Assembly: GCA_910577655.1 (NCBI GenBank) | Contig: CAJTOW010000012.1 | Location: 11,625-55,117, forward strand | Reading direction: 5' to 3' | Origin: an uncultured Lachnospiraceae bacterium | GTDB lineage: Bacteria; Bacillota; Clostridia; Lachnospirales; Lachnospiraceae | Length of the DNA stretch: 43,493 nucleotides | In this document: piece by piece, positions 1-6,899 of the stretch | Position numbering within the stretch: the stretch's first letter is position 1 | Layout of the letters: every line of letters starts with the position of its first letter | The notes under the pieces: model-generated | Databases searched by the model: none | What the model saw: the letters and a program-made list of their open reading frames with translations, nothing else | Told to the model about the DNA's origin: nothing | Position numbers and translations under genes: made by a program

Positions 1-1016
1 GGCTTGATGCCCACCAGCATAAAGGCCCCCAGCATCACCGCGGTCACCGCGTCCCCCGGCACACCCAGGGTTAAAAGCGGAATCATGGCTCCGCCGCAGG
101 TGGCATTGTTGGAACACTCTGCCGCGGCGATCCCTTCGATGGAGCCCTGGCCGAATTCCTCCGGATGCCGGGACAGCTTCCGCACCACCTCATAAGCCAG
201 AAAGCAGGCAATGGCCCCGCCGGAACCGGGGATGATGCCGATCCCCACCCCGATGGCCCCGGATGCCAGCACCGGCACCAGAATCCGCTTCCATTCATCC
301 CTTGTAAGCATGAAGGAGCCATAACTTTTCTCCTGCCTGGGCGGCTCCGACTTGTTGGTGGCATCGGCAAATGCCTGGGCAATGGCAAAAAGTCCCACCA
401 GAAGGGGAAGCACATTCAGACCGCCGATGAGCATCACCGAGTCAAAGGTGAACCGGGCAGAACCGGTGATCACATCCACCCCCACACAGCTTAAAAGCAG
501 CCCCACAAAGCCAGAGATAAGCCCCTTCAGAAAATCATTGCTGGAGCTGGCTATCAGGGTCAGCCCGAACAGCGCCAGGGCAAAATACTCCGGAGCCTGG
601 AATTTCAGCGCCCACTTTGCCAGCACCGGGGAAATGGCCATGAGGCAGATACCGCTGAAGATTCCCCCGGTCACCGAGGCAATCAGGGCCACGGTAATGG
701 CCTTTCCTGCCTTTCCCTTCTGGGCCAGGGGATGGCCGTCCAGGGACGTGGCTGCCGCTGAGGGCGTCCCCGGCGTCTGGATCAGGATAGCCGGTATGGA
801 GCCTCCGTACATGGAGCCGCAGAAGATTCCTGCCATGACCACCAGGGCCTGGACCATGTCCAGCTTGTATACCAGAGGCAGCAGCAGGATGATTCCGATG
901 GACCCGGAGAGTCCCGGAATGGCCCCGATCACAATGCCGCTGACACAGCCCACAATCATCATTAAAAATGTAACCGGCTGGAACACCCCAGCCAGTGAAG
1001 TTAAAAATCCTTCCAA
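1..1016 (-). CDS. tctA: TctA, large permease subunit of a tripartite tricarboxylate transporter (partial, runs off left edge)
   Basis: Translating the minus strand gives about 338 residues with no stop before the window edge; the family is about 500 residues long. Near the N-terminus it shows IGAIPGLSGSIGIILLLPL, and later YGGSIPAILIQTPGTPSAA and LDGHPLAQKGKAGKA, which are the conserved TctA signatures, set among strongly hydrophobic membrane segments. TctA is the large membrane subunit that moves carboxylates such as citrate or related acids, using ion gradients and the TctC binding protein. Three in-frame starts are possible: ATG at 1040, GTG at 1025 and TTG at 1016. I chose TTG because GAGGGG lies 8 nt upstream and it puts the first membrane span at the usual distance; ATG 1040 has no clear ribosome site. 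It is last in the order oxidoreductase-tctC-tctB-tctA. Substrate is unknown. Confidence 0.92.
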   Translation of the reverse strand, partial: MEGFLTSLAGVFQPVTFLMMIVGCVSGIVIGAIPGLSGSIGIILLLPLVYKLDMVQALVVMAGIFCGSMYGGSIPAILIQTPGTPSAAATSLDGHPLAQKGKAGKAITVALIASVTGGIFSGICLMAISPVLAKWALKFQAPEYFALALFGLTLIASSSNDFLKGLISGFVGLLLSCVGVDVITGSARFTFDSVMLIGGLNVLPLLVGLFAIAQAFADATNKSEPPRQEKSYGSFMLTRDEWKRILVPVLASGAIGVGIGIIPGSGGAIACFLAYEVVRKLSRHPEEFGQGSIEGIAAAECSNNATCGGAMIPLLTLGVPGDAVTAVMLGAFMLVGIK

Positions 1017-1041
1017 AATCGTCACCCCTCTTCCAGGCATA

Positions 1042-1053
1042 GTAACCGCTCAG
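1042..1053. repeat. Dispersed motif GTAACCGCTCAG, tctB/tctA junction
   Basis: One of several intergenic copies of a GTAAC-M-GTTCAG-like word in this window (one mismatch here). It starts 15 nt after the tctB stop. Function unknown. Confidence 0.4.
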
Positions 1054-1067
1054 CACATTTAAAGGTT

Positions 1068-1523
1068 TCAAAACACGCTTCCATGGGGCAGGAATACGTA
1101 AAATACCCTTTCAAACAAGTAAAAAGTGACAACGGAAAACACCACACTGATCACTCCCATCCGCAGCCATCTCCGTTCCCCATAGATAAACATAAATACC
1201 GGAAATACCAGAATGGTGCTGAGAATATATCCCAGGGGCTTCACCACCAGGATATACAGAAAAAACACGGCTGCCAAAGCCGCCGCATACAAAAGCTCCT
1301 TTTTGTCAGGCAGCGTCTGGCTGGAATCACCCTTCTTCATGCCCAGGTACGCCTGGATACTGAGGGCAGCACCCAGAATCCCCAGACATACTGCCACAAA
1401 TTTGGGAAACCCGCCGGCCCCGGTTCCCGAGGCCGCGGGCGGCAGAAGACTGGCCATATACCAGACCCCTGCTGCCAGACATACAATCCCGATGCCTGAG
1501 AAAAAATCTACCCGCTTACTCAT
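1068..1523 (-). CDS. tctB: TctB, small membrane subunit of tripartite tricarboxylate transporter
   Basis: A 151-residue hydrophobic protein with about four membrane spans, the usual size and layout of TctB. The first span begins near residue 8, then comes a loop rich in Gly, Ala and Pro (PPAASGTGAGGFPKFVAV) that is typical of the family, a short charged loop near residue 70, and more spans up to the C-terminus. It lies between tctC and tctA, which supports the call since TctB sequences are poorly conserved. The reading frame is open 45 nt further upstream, but ATG 1523 is preceded by GGAGG at 6 nt, so MSKRVDFF is the likely N-terminus. TctB is thought to help TctA in ion-coupled transport. 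Confidence 0.88.
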   Translation of the reverse strand: MSKRVDFFSGIGIVCLAAGVWYMASLLPPAASGTGAGGFPKFVAVCLGILGAALSIQAYLGMKKGDSSQTLPDKKELLYAAALAAVFFLYILVVKPLGYILSTILVFPVFMFIYGERRWLRMGVISVVFSVVTFYLFERVFYVFLPHGSVF

Positions 1524-1554
1524 AGATACCTCCGTTATGCAAAGCCTGCCAGGA

Positions 1555-2649
1555 TTAATATTTATCACCCAGTCCGTTGCTCTTTACGATCTCCTGGTAC
1601 AGTGCGTTTTCCTCCTCAATGGTCTTGCCATAGGCTTCCGCATCCAGCCACACCCCATTGATATTCAGGTCTTTCAGAGACTGCTTAAAGGATTCATCCT
1701 GGCAGGCCTGCTCAAAGATGGCTTCCAGGGCTTTGGCTGCCTCCTCAGGCACATCCTTGTTGATGACAACGCCACGGGTCTGGTTGTTGACCACGTCGAT
1801 GCCGCTTTCCTTGGCTGTGGGCACATCCGGCCAGAACTCGGAACGATTCTCCGCGAACAGGCACAGCATCCGCAGCTCTCCTGCCTCCACGCTGGCAAGC
1901 CCCTCTGCAGGCATATTCATGGAACAGTCGATCTCCCCGCTGAGTACCGCGGAAGAGGAAGCGGCTCCGCCTTCATAGGCAATGTGGTTCACTTCGATCC
2001 CCGTAGCCAGACACAGCTGCAGGGCTGCCAGATGGTTGCCGCCGCCGGTACCGGAGTTGCCGATGGTCAGAACGCCCGGATTGGCTTTGGCATATTCCAC
2101 CAGATCCCCGATGGTTTCAAACTGGGAATCTGTGCGGACCAGTATGTAAGGACTGTCCGCCACAAACCCACAGACAGGCCGGAAATCCAGGGCAGAGAAC
2201 TTGGTGTCCTGCATATGGGTCTTGATGGTCTGGGCAGTGGCCCAGCTTAACAGGCTATAGGGGCTGGGTTCATAAGTCAGGTATTCGGACACACCCTGGA
2301 CGCCGGAGCCGCCTTCAATGTTGCTGACCACCAGGGGCTGCCCGCCTGTAAAGTCCTTAAATACATTGGCCGCTGCCCTGGCAGACACGTCGGAGCCGCC
2401 GCCCACCTTCCACGGAACTACCAGAGTCACCGGTGCGCTTGGGAAACTGGATGCATCGAAGGCTGTGCCGCCTGCTGCTGCCTGATCCGGGGCCGCTGCC
2501 GCTGTGGTCTCCTCTGGTGTCCCGGCTTTTTCAGGAGCCGACGGAGCTGCCGTGGTGGCCGGTGCAGAGCTTCCTCCGGAACCGCCGCAGGCTGTTAAAA
2601 CCATGGCTGCCATCAGCATACAAGTTGCCTTCTTCATTGTCTTTTTCAT
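1555..2649 (-). CDS. tctC: TctC-type (Bug family) solute-binding lipoprotein
   Basis: A 364-residue extracytoplasmic binding protein. The N-terminus has a Lys-rich start, a hydrophobic core and a lipobox ending in LTACGG, so Cys21 is the likely lipidated residue. A Thr/Ala/Pro/Glu-rich linker of about 40 residues follows, then the binding domain from about residue 70. PVTLVVPWKVGGGSDVSAR and IGNSGTGGGNHLAALQL match the conserved Bug/TctC ligand-binding loops. It would hand a carboxylate to the TctAB membrane complex. GGAGAGGA lies upstream of ATG 2649; a second ATG at 2637 is also possible. It sits directly after the dehydrogenase gene (22 nt) and before tctB, so all four genes are probably co-transcribed. 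The ligand cannot be read from the sequence. Confidence 0.93.
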   Translation of the reverse strand: MKKTMKKATCMLMAAMVLTACGGSGGSSAPATTAAPSAPEKAGTPEETTAAAAPDQAAAGGTAFDASSFPSAPVTLVVPWKVGGGSDVSARAAANVFKDFTGGQPLVVSNIEGGSGVQGVSEYLTYEPSPYSLLSWATAQTIKTHMQDTKFSALDFRPVCGFVADSPYILVRTDSQFETIGDLVEYAKANPGVLTIGNSGTGGGNHLAALQLCLATGIEVNHIAYEGGAASSSAVLSGEIDCSMNMPAEGLASVEAGELRMLCLFAENRSEFWPDVPTAKESGIDVVNNQTRGVVINKDVPEEAAKALEAIFEQACQDESFKQSLKDLNINGVWLDAEAYGKTIEEENALYQEIVKSNGLGDKY

Positions 2650-2671
2650 AATAGAATCCTCTCCTTCCTTT

Positions 2672-3703
2672 CTAAAGATAAATCTCTTTTCTCTCCTCTG
2701 ATGCCCGGTAGATGGTCTTGATCAGCTCCAGGCTTTTCAGTACCTGGGCGCCGGTCACTGCCGGTTCCCTTCCCTCCTGGACCGCGGCAACGAAATCCCT
2801 GATCTGCCGGGTGTGGGACACTCCGTCCACGTCCGGACTCAGATTCAGCTCATTGGCTTTTTCCGGATTCAGGATAGCATCAAACTCCGGCCTGGGACCG
2901 TCTGCAAACCTGTAAAAGCTCAGGTAATCGTTGCGCACAATGGCGGACCCCTTTTCTCCGAAAATGCACAGCTCCGCGTACAGTCCCGGATAGGATACGG
3001 TAGTTCCCTCAATGGTTCCCAGGGCACCATTTGCAAACTCTACATTGGCAATGCCGATATCCTCTGTCTCAATCTGCTTGTGCAGCAGGGTTCTGCATTT
3101 TCCGCTGACGCTTTTCACATCTCCCATAATACCGGTCAGCAGGTCAATGTAGTGGATGGACTGATTAATCAGCGCCCCGCCTCCCTCATATTTCCAGGAG
3201 CCCCGCCAGGGGCTGGAGTAGTACTTCTCGTCCCGGTACCAGATCGTCCGGGAGGTTCCCCACAGAAGCTTTCCAAATGCTCCCTGCTCAATGGCTTCCC
3301 GGATCCGGATTATGGGTTCGTCAAACCGGTGCTGCATGATGACCCCGAAAGGCACCTTCGCCTGACGGCACACCTCCACCATGGTTCTTCCCCGGTCCAT
3401 ATCAATCTCCAGAGGCTTTTCACACAACACCGCCTTTCCTGCCTTTGCGCAGGCCACCGTGGTCTCACAGTGGAGTCCCGGCGGCAGGCAGATGGTTACC
3501 GCCTGGATGGACGGATCCTCCAGCACCGGCCCCAGATCCCTGCAAAAGCTGCATCCATACCGGGCCGCCGCTGCCTTCCCCTCTTCCTCATTGCAGTCCA
3601 CCACAGCTGCCAGATGTGCCTCTGGCAACCGGGAAATAATGTCGCCATGGAGCTTTCCGATAAATCCACATCCAATAAGGGCAAAATTCACTCGTTCTGC
3701 CAA
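2672..3703 (-). CDS. Gfo/Idh/MocA family NAD(P)-dependent oxidoreductase
   Basis: A 343-residue protein of normal family length. The N-terminal Rossmann motif is GCGFIGKLHGD, and CEKPLEID supplies the conserved EKP lysine of the catalytic region. The C-terminal half is the usual sheet domain, with GGGALINQSIHYIDLL providing the conserved histidine. Family members oxidise or reduce a hydroxyl on sugars, inositols or sugar acids. The start is TTG 3703, with AGGAG about 9 nt upstream. Because it leads the tct operon and diverges from an AraC regulator, I infer that it acts on the imported carboxylate, perhaps a sugar acid; the substrate itself is not evident. It is only distantly similar to the other Gfo/Idh protein at 22287-23462. 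Confidence 0.9.
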   Translation of the reverse strand: MAERVNFALIGCGFIGKLHGDIISRLPEAHLAAVVDCNEEEGKAAAARYGCSFCRDLGPVLEDPSIQAVTICLPPGLHCETTVACAKAGKAVLCEKPLEIDMDRGRTMVEVCRQAKVPFGVIMQHRFDEPIIRIREAIEQGAFGKLLWGTSRTIWYRDEKYYSSPWRGSWKYEGGGALINQSIHYIDLLTGIMGDVKSVSGKCRTLLHKQIETEDIGIANVEFANGALGTIEGTTVSYPGLYAELCIFGEKGSAIVRNDYLSFYRFADGPRPEFDAILNPEKANELNLSPDVDGVSHTRQIRDFVAAVQEGREPAVTGAQVLKSLELIKTIYRASEERKEIYL

Positions 3704-4054
3704 AATCCTTTTCTCCTTTCATCCCTTTGCTTTTTATCTGTTACGTTTATCTGATACTCCTCCAGTCCGTTATGTGCAGGCGGCACATATTTCCCACTGG
3801 CCGAACCAGGAGCAATAACCTGGCGTCCGCTGCTTCTTGCCCCCGGCTCCCGAAAAGCCGGAACATGCCCCGTCTGAACCGTGGCTTAATTATACAAAAG
3901 ATCCTCCTGTTCTGCTATGTAATTCGTGGTTGATACATTGCGGATTGTGCTTTTTTACAGCTTCATTTTTGTGAATTATATCTTAAAATCTTTTGACTTT
4001 TTCATAAGTTTTCAGTATTATATCCTTATATTTTGTTGTAAGGAGGGAATTCTG
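3704..4054. other. Divergent intergenic region between the tct operon and the AraC regulator
   Basis: About 350 bp without a convincing gene; short frames here lack ribosome sites. The right half is very AT-rich and holds the plus-strand araC promoter. On the minus strand, TATAAT at 3894-3889 could be the -10 of the tct operon, but the matching -35 (TAGCAG) is poor, which would fit an activator-dependent promoter. A small GC-rich hairpin (GGCTTTTCGGGAGCC) lies in the long leader on the tct side. Confidence 0.5.
3993..4021 (+). promoter_or_regulatory. Sigma-A type promoter of the AraC regulator gene
   Basis: TTGACT at 3993-3998 and TATTAT at 4016-4021 are separated by exactly 17 bp and precede the AGGAGGG ribosome site (4041-4047). 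Predicted transcription starts near 4028, leaving a short leader. Confidence 0.7.
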
Positions 4055-4915
4055 TTGATCAAAAAGCAAGCATTCATCCAGCACAGTCCCACCATGGATC
4101 TGGACTTTGACATCATTTATTATTCCGATATTAACAACAAAAGGCTGTATCCTCACAGCCATGATTTCTTCGAGATGTATCTGCTTTTGGTAGGCAAGGT
4201 TCTGTACCGCACCGGCGAAAGTGAATTTTTCATGCAGCCCGATGACATTCTGTTCATCAACCGCCACCAGGAGCATCTGCCGGTTCTGGTAGATCCCCTG
4301 CTGCCCTACGAGCGGATCGCTCTCCATGTAAATCCCAACACCCTGGCCATGCTGTCCGATGAGCAGGTAGACCTGGCCGAATGCTTCACCACCGACCAGT
4401 TCCGGGTCTTCCACTACCCGCCTGAGATTTTCCAGAGAATCCGGGCTCTTCTGTGGAATCTGTTTGACGCCTCCGGGGAGCACCGGTTCGCCTCCTCTAT
4501 TCTTGGCCGGGCCTACCTGACGGAGCTGTTTGTGGAGATCAACCAGTACAACCACAACCCTTCCATCTATTCATTCAACAAGGATACCAAAGACATCCAG
4601 CTGATGACCCTGGTCAAACAGTATGTGCTGGAGCATCTGGCAGAGCCGGTGACCATCGATACCCTGGCCAACTACTTCTACATGAACCGCTACTATTTCA
4701 TGCATTCCTTCAAACGCTGTTCCGGCGAATCCGTCCACCGGTATGTGACCCGTCTCCGCTTAGAGACTGCCAATGAACTGATCCGGGCCGGAGCCTCCCT
4801 GACCACTGCCAGCCAGCAGTGCGGCTTCGGGGACTATTCCAACTTCTTCCGGATGTTCAGGAAGGAGTATGGGATGTCTCCAAGTGTGTATCACGGGAAG
4901 AAAGGGGATGTGTAG
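4055..4915 (+). CDS. AraC family transcriptional regulator with cupin-type sensor domain
   Basis: A 286-residue regulator. Residues about 30-100 form an AraC-type cupin (HSHDFFEMYLLLVG, then FMQPDDILFINRHQEHLP), the usual effector-binding fold. The last ~100 residues hold two helix-turn-helix motifs: VTIDTLANYFYMNRYYFMHS and the signature LTTASQQCGFGDYSNFFRMF followed by YGMSPSVY. The start is TTG 4055, with a perfect AGGAGGG at 4041-4047 spaced 7 nt; the frame stays open upstream to 3926, but that stretch is AT-rich promoter DNA. It is transcribed away from the dehydrogenase-tctCBA operon, so I infer that it controls that operon in response to the transported acid or its product. Confidence 0.93.
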   Translation: MIKKQAFIQHSPTMDLDFDIIYYSDINNKRLYPHSHDFFEMYLLLVGKVLYRTGESEFFMQPDDILFINRHQEHLPVLVDPLLPYERIALHVNPNTLAMLSDEQVDLAECFTTDQFRVFHYPPEIFQRIRALLWNLFDASGEHRFASSILGRAYLTELFVEINQYNHNPSIYSFNKDTKDIQLMTLVKQYVLEHLAEPVTIDTLANYFYMNRYYFMHSFKRCSGESVHRYVTRLRLETANELIRAGASLTTASQQCGFGDYSNFFRMFRKEYGMSPSVYHGKKGDV

Positions 4916-4925
4916 CAGTTCAGGG

Positions 4926-5076
4926 GTTACAGTTCACGGGGCGGGGAAAACTGGACGAAAACAAACGTCAAGCTCGCTTGTAAGACTGTTTTCGTCCAGT
5001 TTTCCACATCGGGCGGACGCCCGATGCTTCTTGTCCGGCAGAACCGGACAAGAAGATGCCCCCCGTGAATAGTAAC
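4926..5076. mobile_element. 151-bp cloverleaf-forming MITE-like repeat, copy 1
   Basis: An imperfect terminal inverted repeat (GTTACAGTTCACGGGG at the left, CCCCGTGAATAGTAAC at the right) encloses three perfect hairpins: 4945-4963 with 4987-5005 (19 bp, with a small CAAGC/GCTTG hairpin in its loop), 5007-5015 with 5018-5026 (9 bp), and 5027-5038 with 5044-5055 (12 bp). Near-identical 8-bp words flank it directly: GTTCAGGG at 4918-4925 and GTTCAGAG at 5077-5084. The second copy at 39198-39348 has the same length. It lies 10 nt after the araC stop. A 62-codon minus-strand frame through it (4934-5122) is probably not a gene. It encodes no transposase, so it would need one in trans. Confidence 0.8.
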
Positions 5077-5115
5077 GTTCAGAGGGCTGACAGCGAAAAA
5101 TCATCCTATGTACTC

Positions 5116-5144
5116 TTGTCATATTCCCTATATAATGCTATAAT
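5116..5144 (+). promoter_or_regulatory. Promoter of the secreted Cys/Asp-repeat protein gene
   Basis: TTGTCA at 5116-5121 and a consensus TATAAT at 5139-5144 are separated by 17 bp, about 55 nt before the start codon. Confidence 0.75.
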
Positions 5145-5198
5145 TTTCTTATCCAGTTTAATTATTCCATTGGGAAATTTAGGAGTGAAACAGAAATT

Positions 5199-5621
5199 AT
5201 GAAAAGATTTGTGAGAAGTATCCTTGGTGTGGCACTGGCCCTTAACCTTGGGAGCATGGTCTCCTTTGCTGCTGTATCCGGCTGTGACCGGCATTTTACA
5301 GATGCAGACCTGGATGGTCTCTGCGATTACTGCAATACAGCCTGCCAGTTCACGGATGCAGACGAAGACGGTTTATGTGACAGCTGCGGCTTTGACCGGC
5401 ACGGGATGGAGACCGTGTGCAGATCCGGATATGCAGACGAGGACGGAGACGGCATCTGTGACTACTGCCATACTGGAAGACATGCGGCAGGTGCCGGATG
5501 CGGCACCAAAGCTGTGGGCACCGCCAGCCCAGGTACCTCTGGTTCCGGTACATCCGGCACCGGACACCACCGGAGCGGGCATGGCTCCCACCATGGACGG
5601 TCTGGCAGACATTGCTGGTGA
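5199..5621 (+). CDS. Small secreted protein with Asp/Cys (calcium-binding-like) repeats
   Basis: A 140-residue protein. Residues 1-25 are a signal peptide (MKRFVRSILGVALALN, ending near SFAA). Residues about 30-90 hold three repeats of the pattern F/Y-T/A-D-A/E-D-x-D-G-L/I-C-D-x-C, for example FTDADEDGLCDSCGF. The spaced Asp residues resemble calcium loops of thrombospondin type 3 or EF-hand-like repeats, and the paired Cys could form disulfides or bind metal. The C-terminal ~45 residues are rich in Gly, Ser, Thr and His (HHRSGHGSHHGRSGRHCW). It has its own promoter and a strong terminator, so it is a single-gene unit. The ribosome site (GGAG) is about 12 nt from the ATG, which is rather far. 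No known protein is recognised; a metal-binding exported role is inference. Confidence 0.75.
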   Translation: MKRFVRSILGVALALNLGSMVSFAAVSGCDRHFTDADLDGLCDYCNTACQFTDADEDGLCDSCGFDRHGMETVCRSGYADEDGDGICDYCHTGRHAAGAGCGTKAVGTASPGTSGSGTSGTGHHRSGHGSHHGRSGRHCW

Positions 5622-5632
5622 ATCCTAACTTA

Positions 5633-5680
5633 AAATTCCCCTGGAGAAGTCAGATATAATCTGTCTCTCCAGGGGAATTT
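5633..5680. terminator. Bidirectional terminator hairpin
   Basis: A perfect 15-bp stem, AAATTCCCCTGGAGA at 5633-5647 and TCTCCAGGGGAATTT at 5666-5680, with an 18-nt loop. It lies between two convergent genes ending at 5621 (plus) and 5706 (minus), with A and T runs at its ends, so it can serve both. Confidence 0.85.
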
Positions 5681-5705
5681 GCTGCTTTGGCTGTAATTAC
5701 AGATT

Positions 5706-6725
5706 CTATTCTGCCCCCGGCTCCTCTGGCTCCACTTTTTCCGCTCCCTGTTCCTCCCCGGATTTTTCAGCTTTTGGCACACCCGGGCCGTAGGCATACT
5801 CCCCAATCCCCAGCTCCCGCCGCTGCCGCTGCTGCTCCAGCTGGGCAGTCAGGCGCTGCTTACGCAGGTTTCTGGTCTCCTCATCCTCATTGATCCAGAG
5901 GATATCCTCCAGGATTTCACCGCTTTCCGGTGACATCTGCCAGATCTCCTCCTTCTTCCCCTCATCCAGATAAGCGGCAAACAGCCTGCCAAAATAGAAT
6001 TTGGCGTCACTGGCGTAGTAATCAGGAATCTCCAGAAGTCCTGCCAGGGCAGGCTCGTCCTTCCAGAGCTGCTCCATCAGCACATTTCCGTTCTTGTAGA
6101 GTCCCGCCGAATACCCTACATACTCCCCAAAGGCCTGCTGCACAGCTTCCACATCCGTAAACTTCAGTTTTTTGTAGTGGGTATCTACACTATGGTACAC
6201 ATAGTAGATTCCCTGATTGGTATCTGGTGCGGAAAAATACTTTCTGGAGGTGTAAAACATCATCTGCCACCCTTCCTCCATGAAACGGGCAATCCAGCTT
6301 CGGGGAATTTCATAAAGATAATCAGAGAACAGATCTCTCTGCTCACCAGTAATAGCCGTCTTCCCGAATTTGCGCACATCATGGTCCGGATCATCCTGGC
6401 CGTTCTCATCATAATACTTCATGCTGACAAACTGTTCATGTGCCATATGCCCATTGACGAAAAAATAATACCGTACCCCGCCCACATCCAGGAACCCGCC
6501 GTTGGCCATACGCCCCTCTTCATCAAACCAGTACCACTCTCCCTCAAACTTCAGCCACCCGGTATAGGGTTCCTCCTCCTCATAGAAATACCAGTGGTAA
6601 TCCTTCTGACTGTAGACCCACCGTGGATCCCCGTTTCCAGGGGCATCCATCCCGAAACCCGGAAAGCTATATATAACAGACAACACCAGCACAAAGGCCA
6701 GTGTGCGCCAATACCTCTTCTTCAA
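5706..6725 (-). CDS. Secreted protein with choline-binding-type wall repeats
   Basis: A 339-residue exported protein. Residues 1-25 are a signal peptide (MKKRYWRTLAFVLVLSVIY). Residues about 35-95 hold two or three aromatic-rich repeats such as YTGWLKFEGEWYWFDEEGRM and GGVRYYFFVNGHM, the pattern of choline/glucan-binding wall repeats (PF01473 type). Residues about 120-265 form a separate aromatic and acidic domain that I do not recognise. Its pattern is loosely reminiscent of lethal-factor-like peptidase folds, but it has no HExxH zinc motif. The C-terminus is a charged Gln/Arg then Glu/Pro/Gly-rich tail. The start is TTG 6725 with GAGGTGGGG just upstream. It probably sits on the cell surface; no enzymatic role can be claimed. 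Confidence 0.75.
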   Translation of the reverse strand: MKKRYWRTLAFVLVLSVIYSFPGFGMDAPGNGDPRWVYSQKDYHWYFYEEEEPYTGWLKFEGEWYWFDEEGRMANGGFLDVGGVRYYFFVNGHMAHEQFVSMKYYDENGQDDPDHDVRKFGKTAITGEQRDLFSDYLYEIPRSWIARFMEEGWQMMFYTSRKYFSAPDTNQGIYYVYHSVDTHYKKLKFTDVEAVQQAFGEYVGYSAGLYKNGNVLMEQLWKDEPALAGLLEIPDYYASDAKFYFGRLFAAYLDEGKKEEIWQMSPESGEILEDILWINEDEETRNLRKQRLTAQLEQQRQRRELGIGEYAYGPGVPKAEKSGEEQGAEKVEPEEPGAE

Positions 6726-6774
6726 AACCCCACCTCATCCAAGCCACAAAAGCAGTGACAGTACAGACACATAT

Positions 6775-6785
6775 TGAACTGTTAC
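6775..6785 (-). repeat. Dispersed motif GTAACAGTTCA (minus strand)
   Basis: Another copy of the GTAAC-M-GTTCA word, between the rnpB terminator and the wall-repeat gene. Function unknown. Confidence 0.4.
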
Positions 6786-6859
6786 CAAAAACACTCCTGT
6801 CTCATACATCCTGCGGCGTCTTCCGCCGCCAGAACTTCCCCCGGCAGAAGCACGCCTGC

Positions 6860-6890
6860 AAAAACGGCTCCCCGCCTGACACGGAGAGCC
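6860..6890 (-). terminator. Rho-independent terminator of rnpB
   Basis: Read on the minus strand, GGCTC (6890-6886) and GAGCC (6870-6866) close a GC-rich stem containing CCG/CGG, followed by G and five T (6864-6860). It begins 10 nt after the predicted RNA end. Confidence 0.8.
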
Positions 6891-6899
6891 TCCTTTGAC

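Noticed and set aside
535..1071. 178-codon minus-strand frame overlapping tctA in another frame
   Set aside because: Low-complexity Gly/His/Arg composition and no family match; the overlapping frame is clearly TctA.
4934..5122. 62-codon minus-strand frame inside repeat copy 1, with a near-identical frame at 39206-39394
   Set aside because: Both frames share a C-terminal peptide only because the DNA repeat is shared; the N-terminal parts outside the repeat differ, no ribosome site precedes them, and the hairpin structure explains the conservation.
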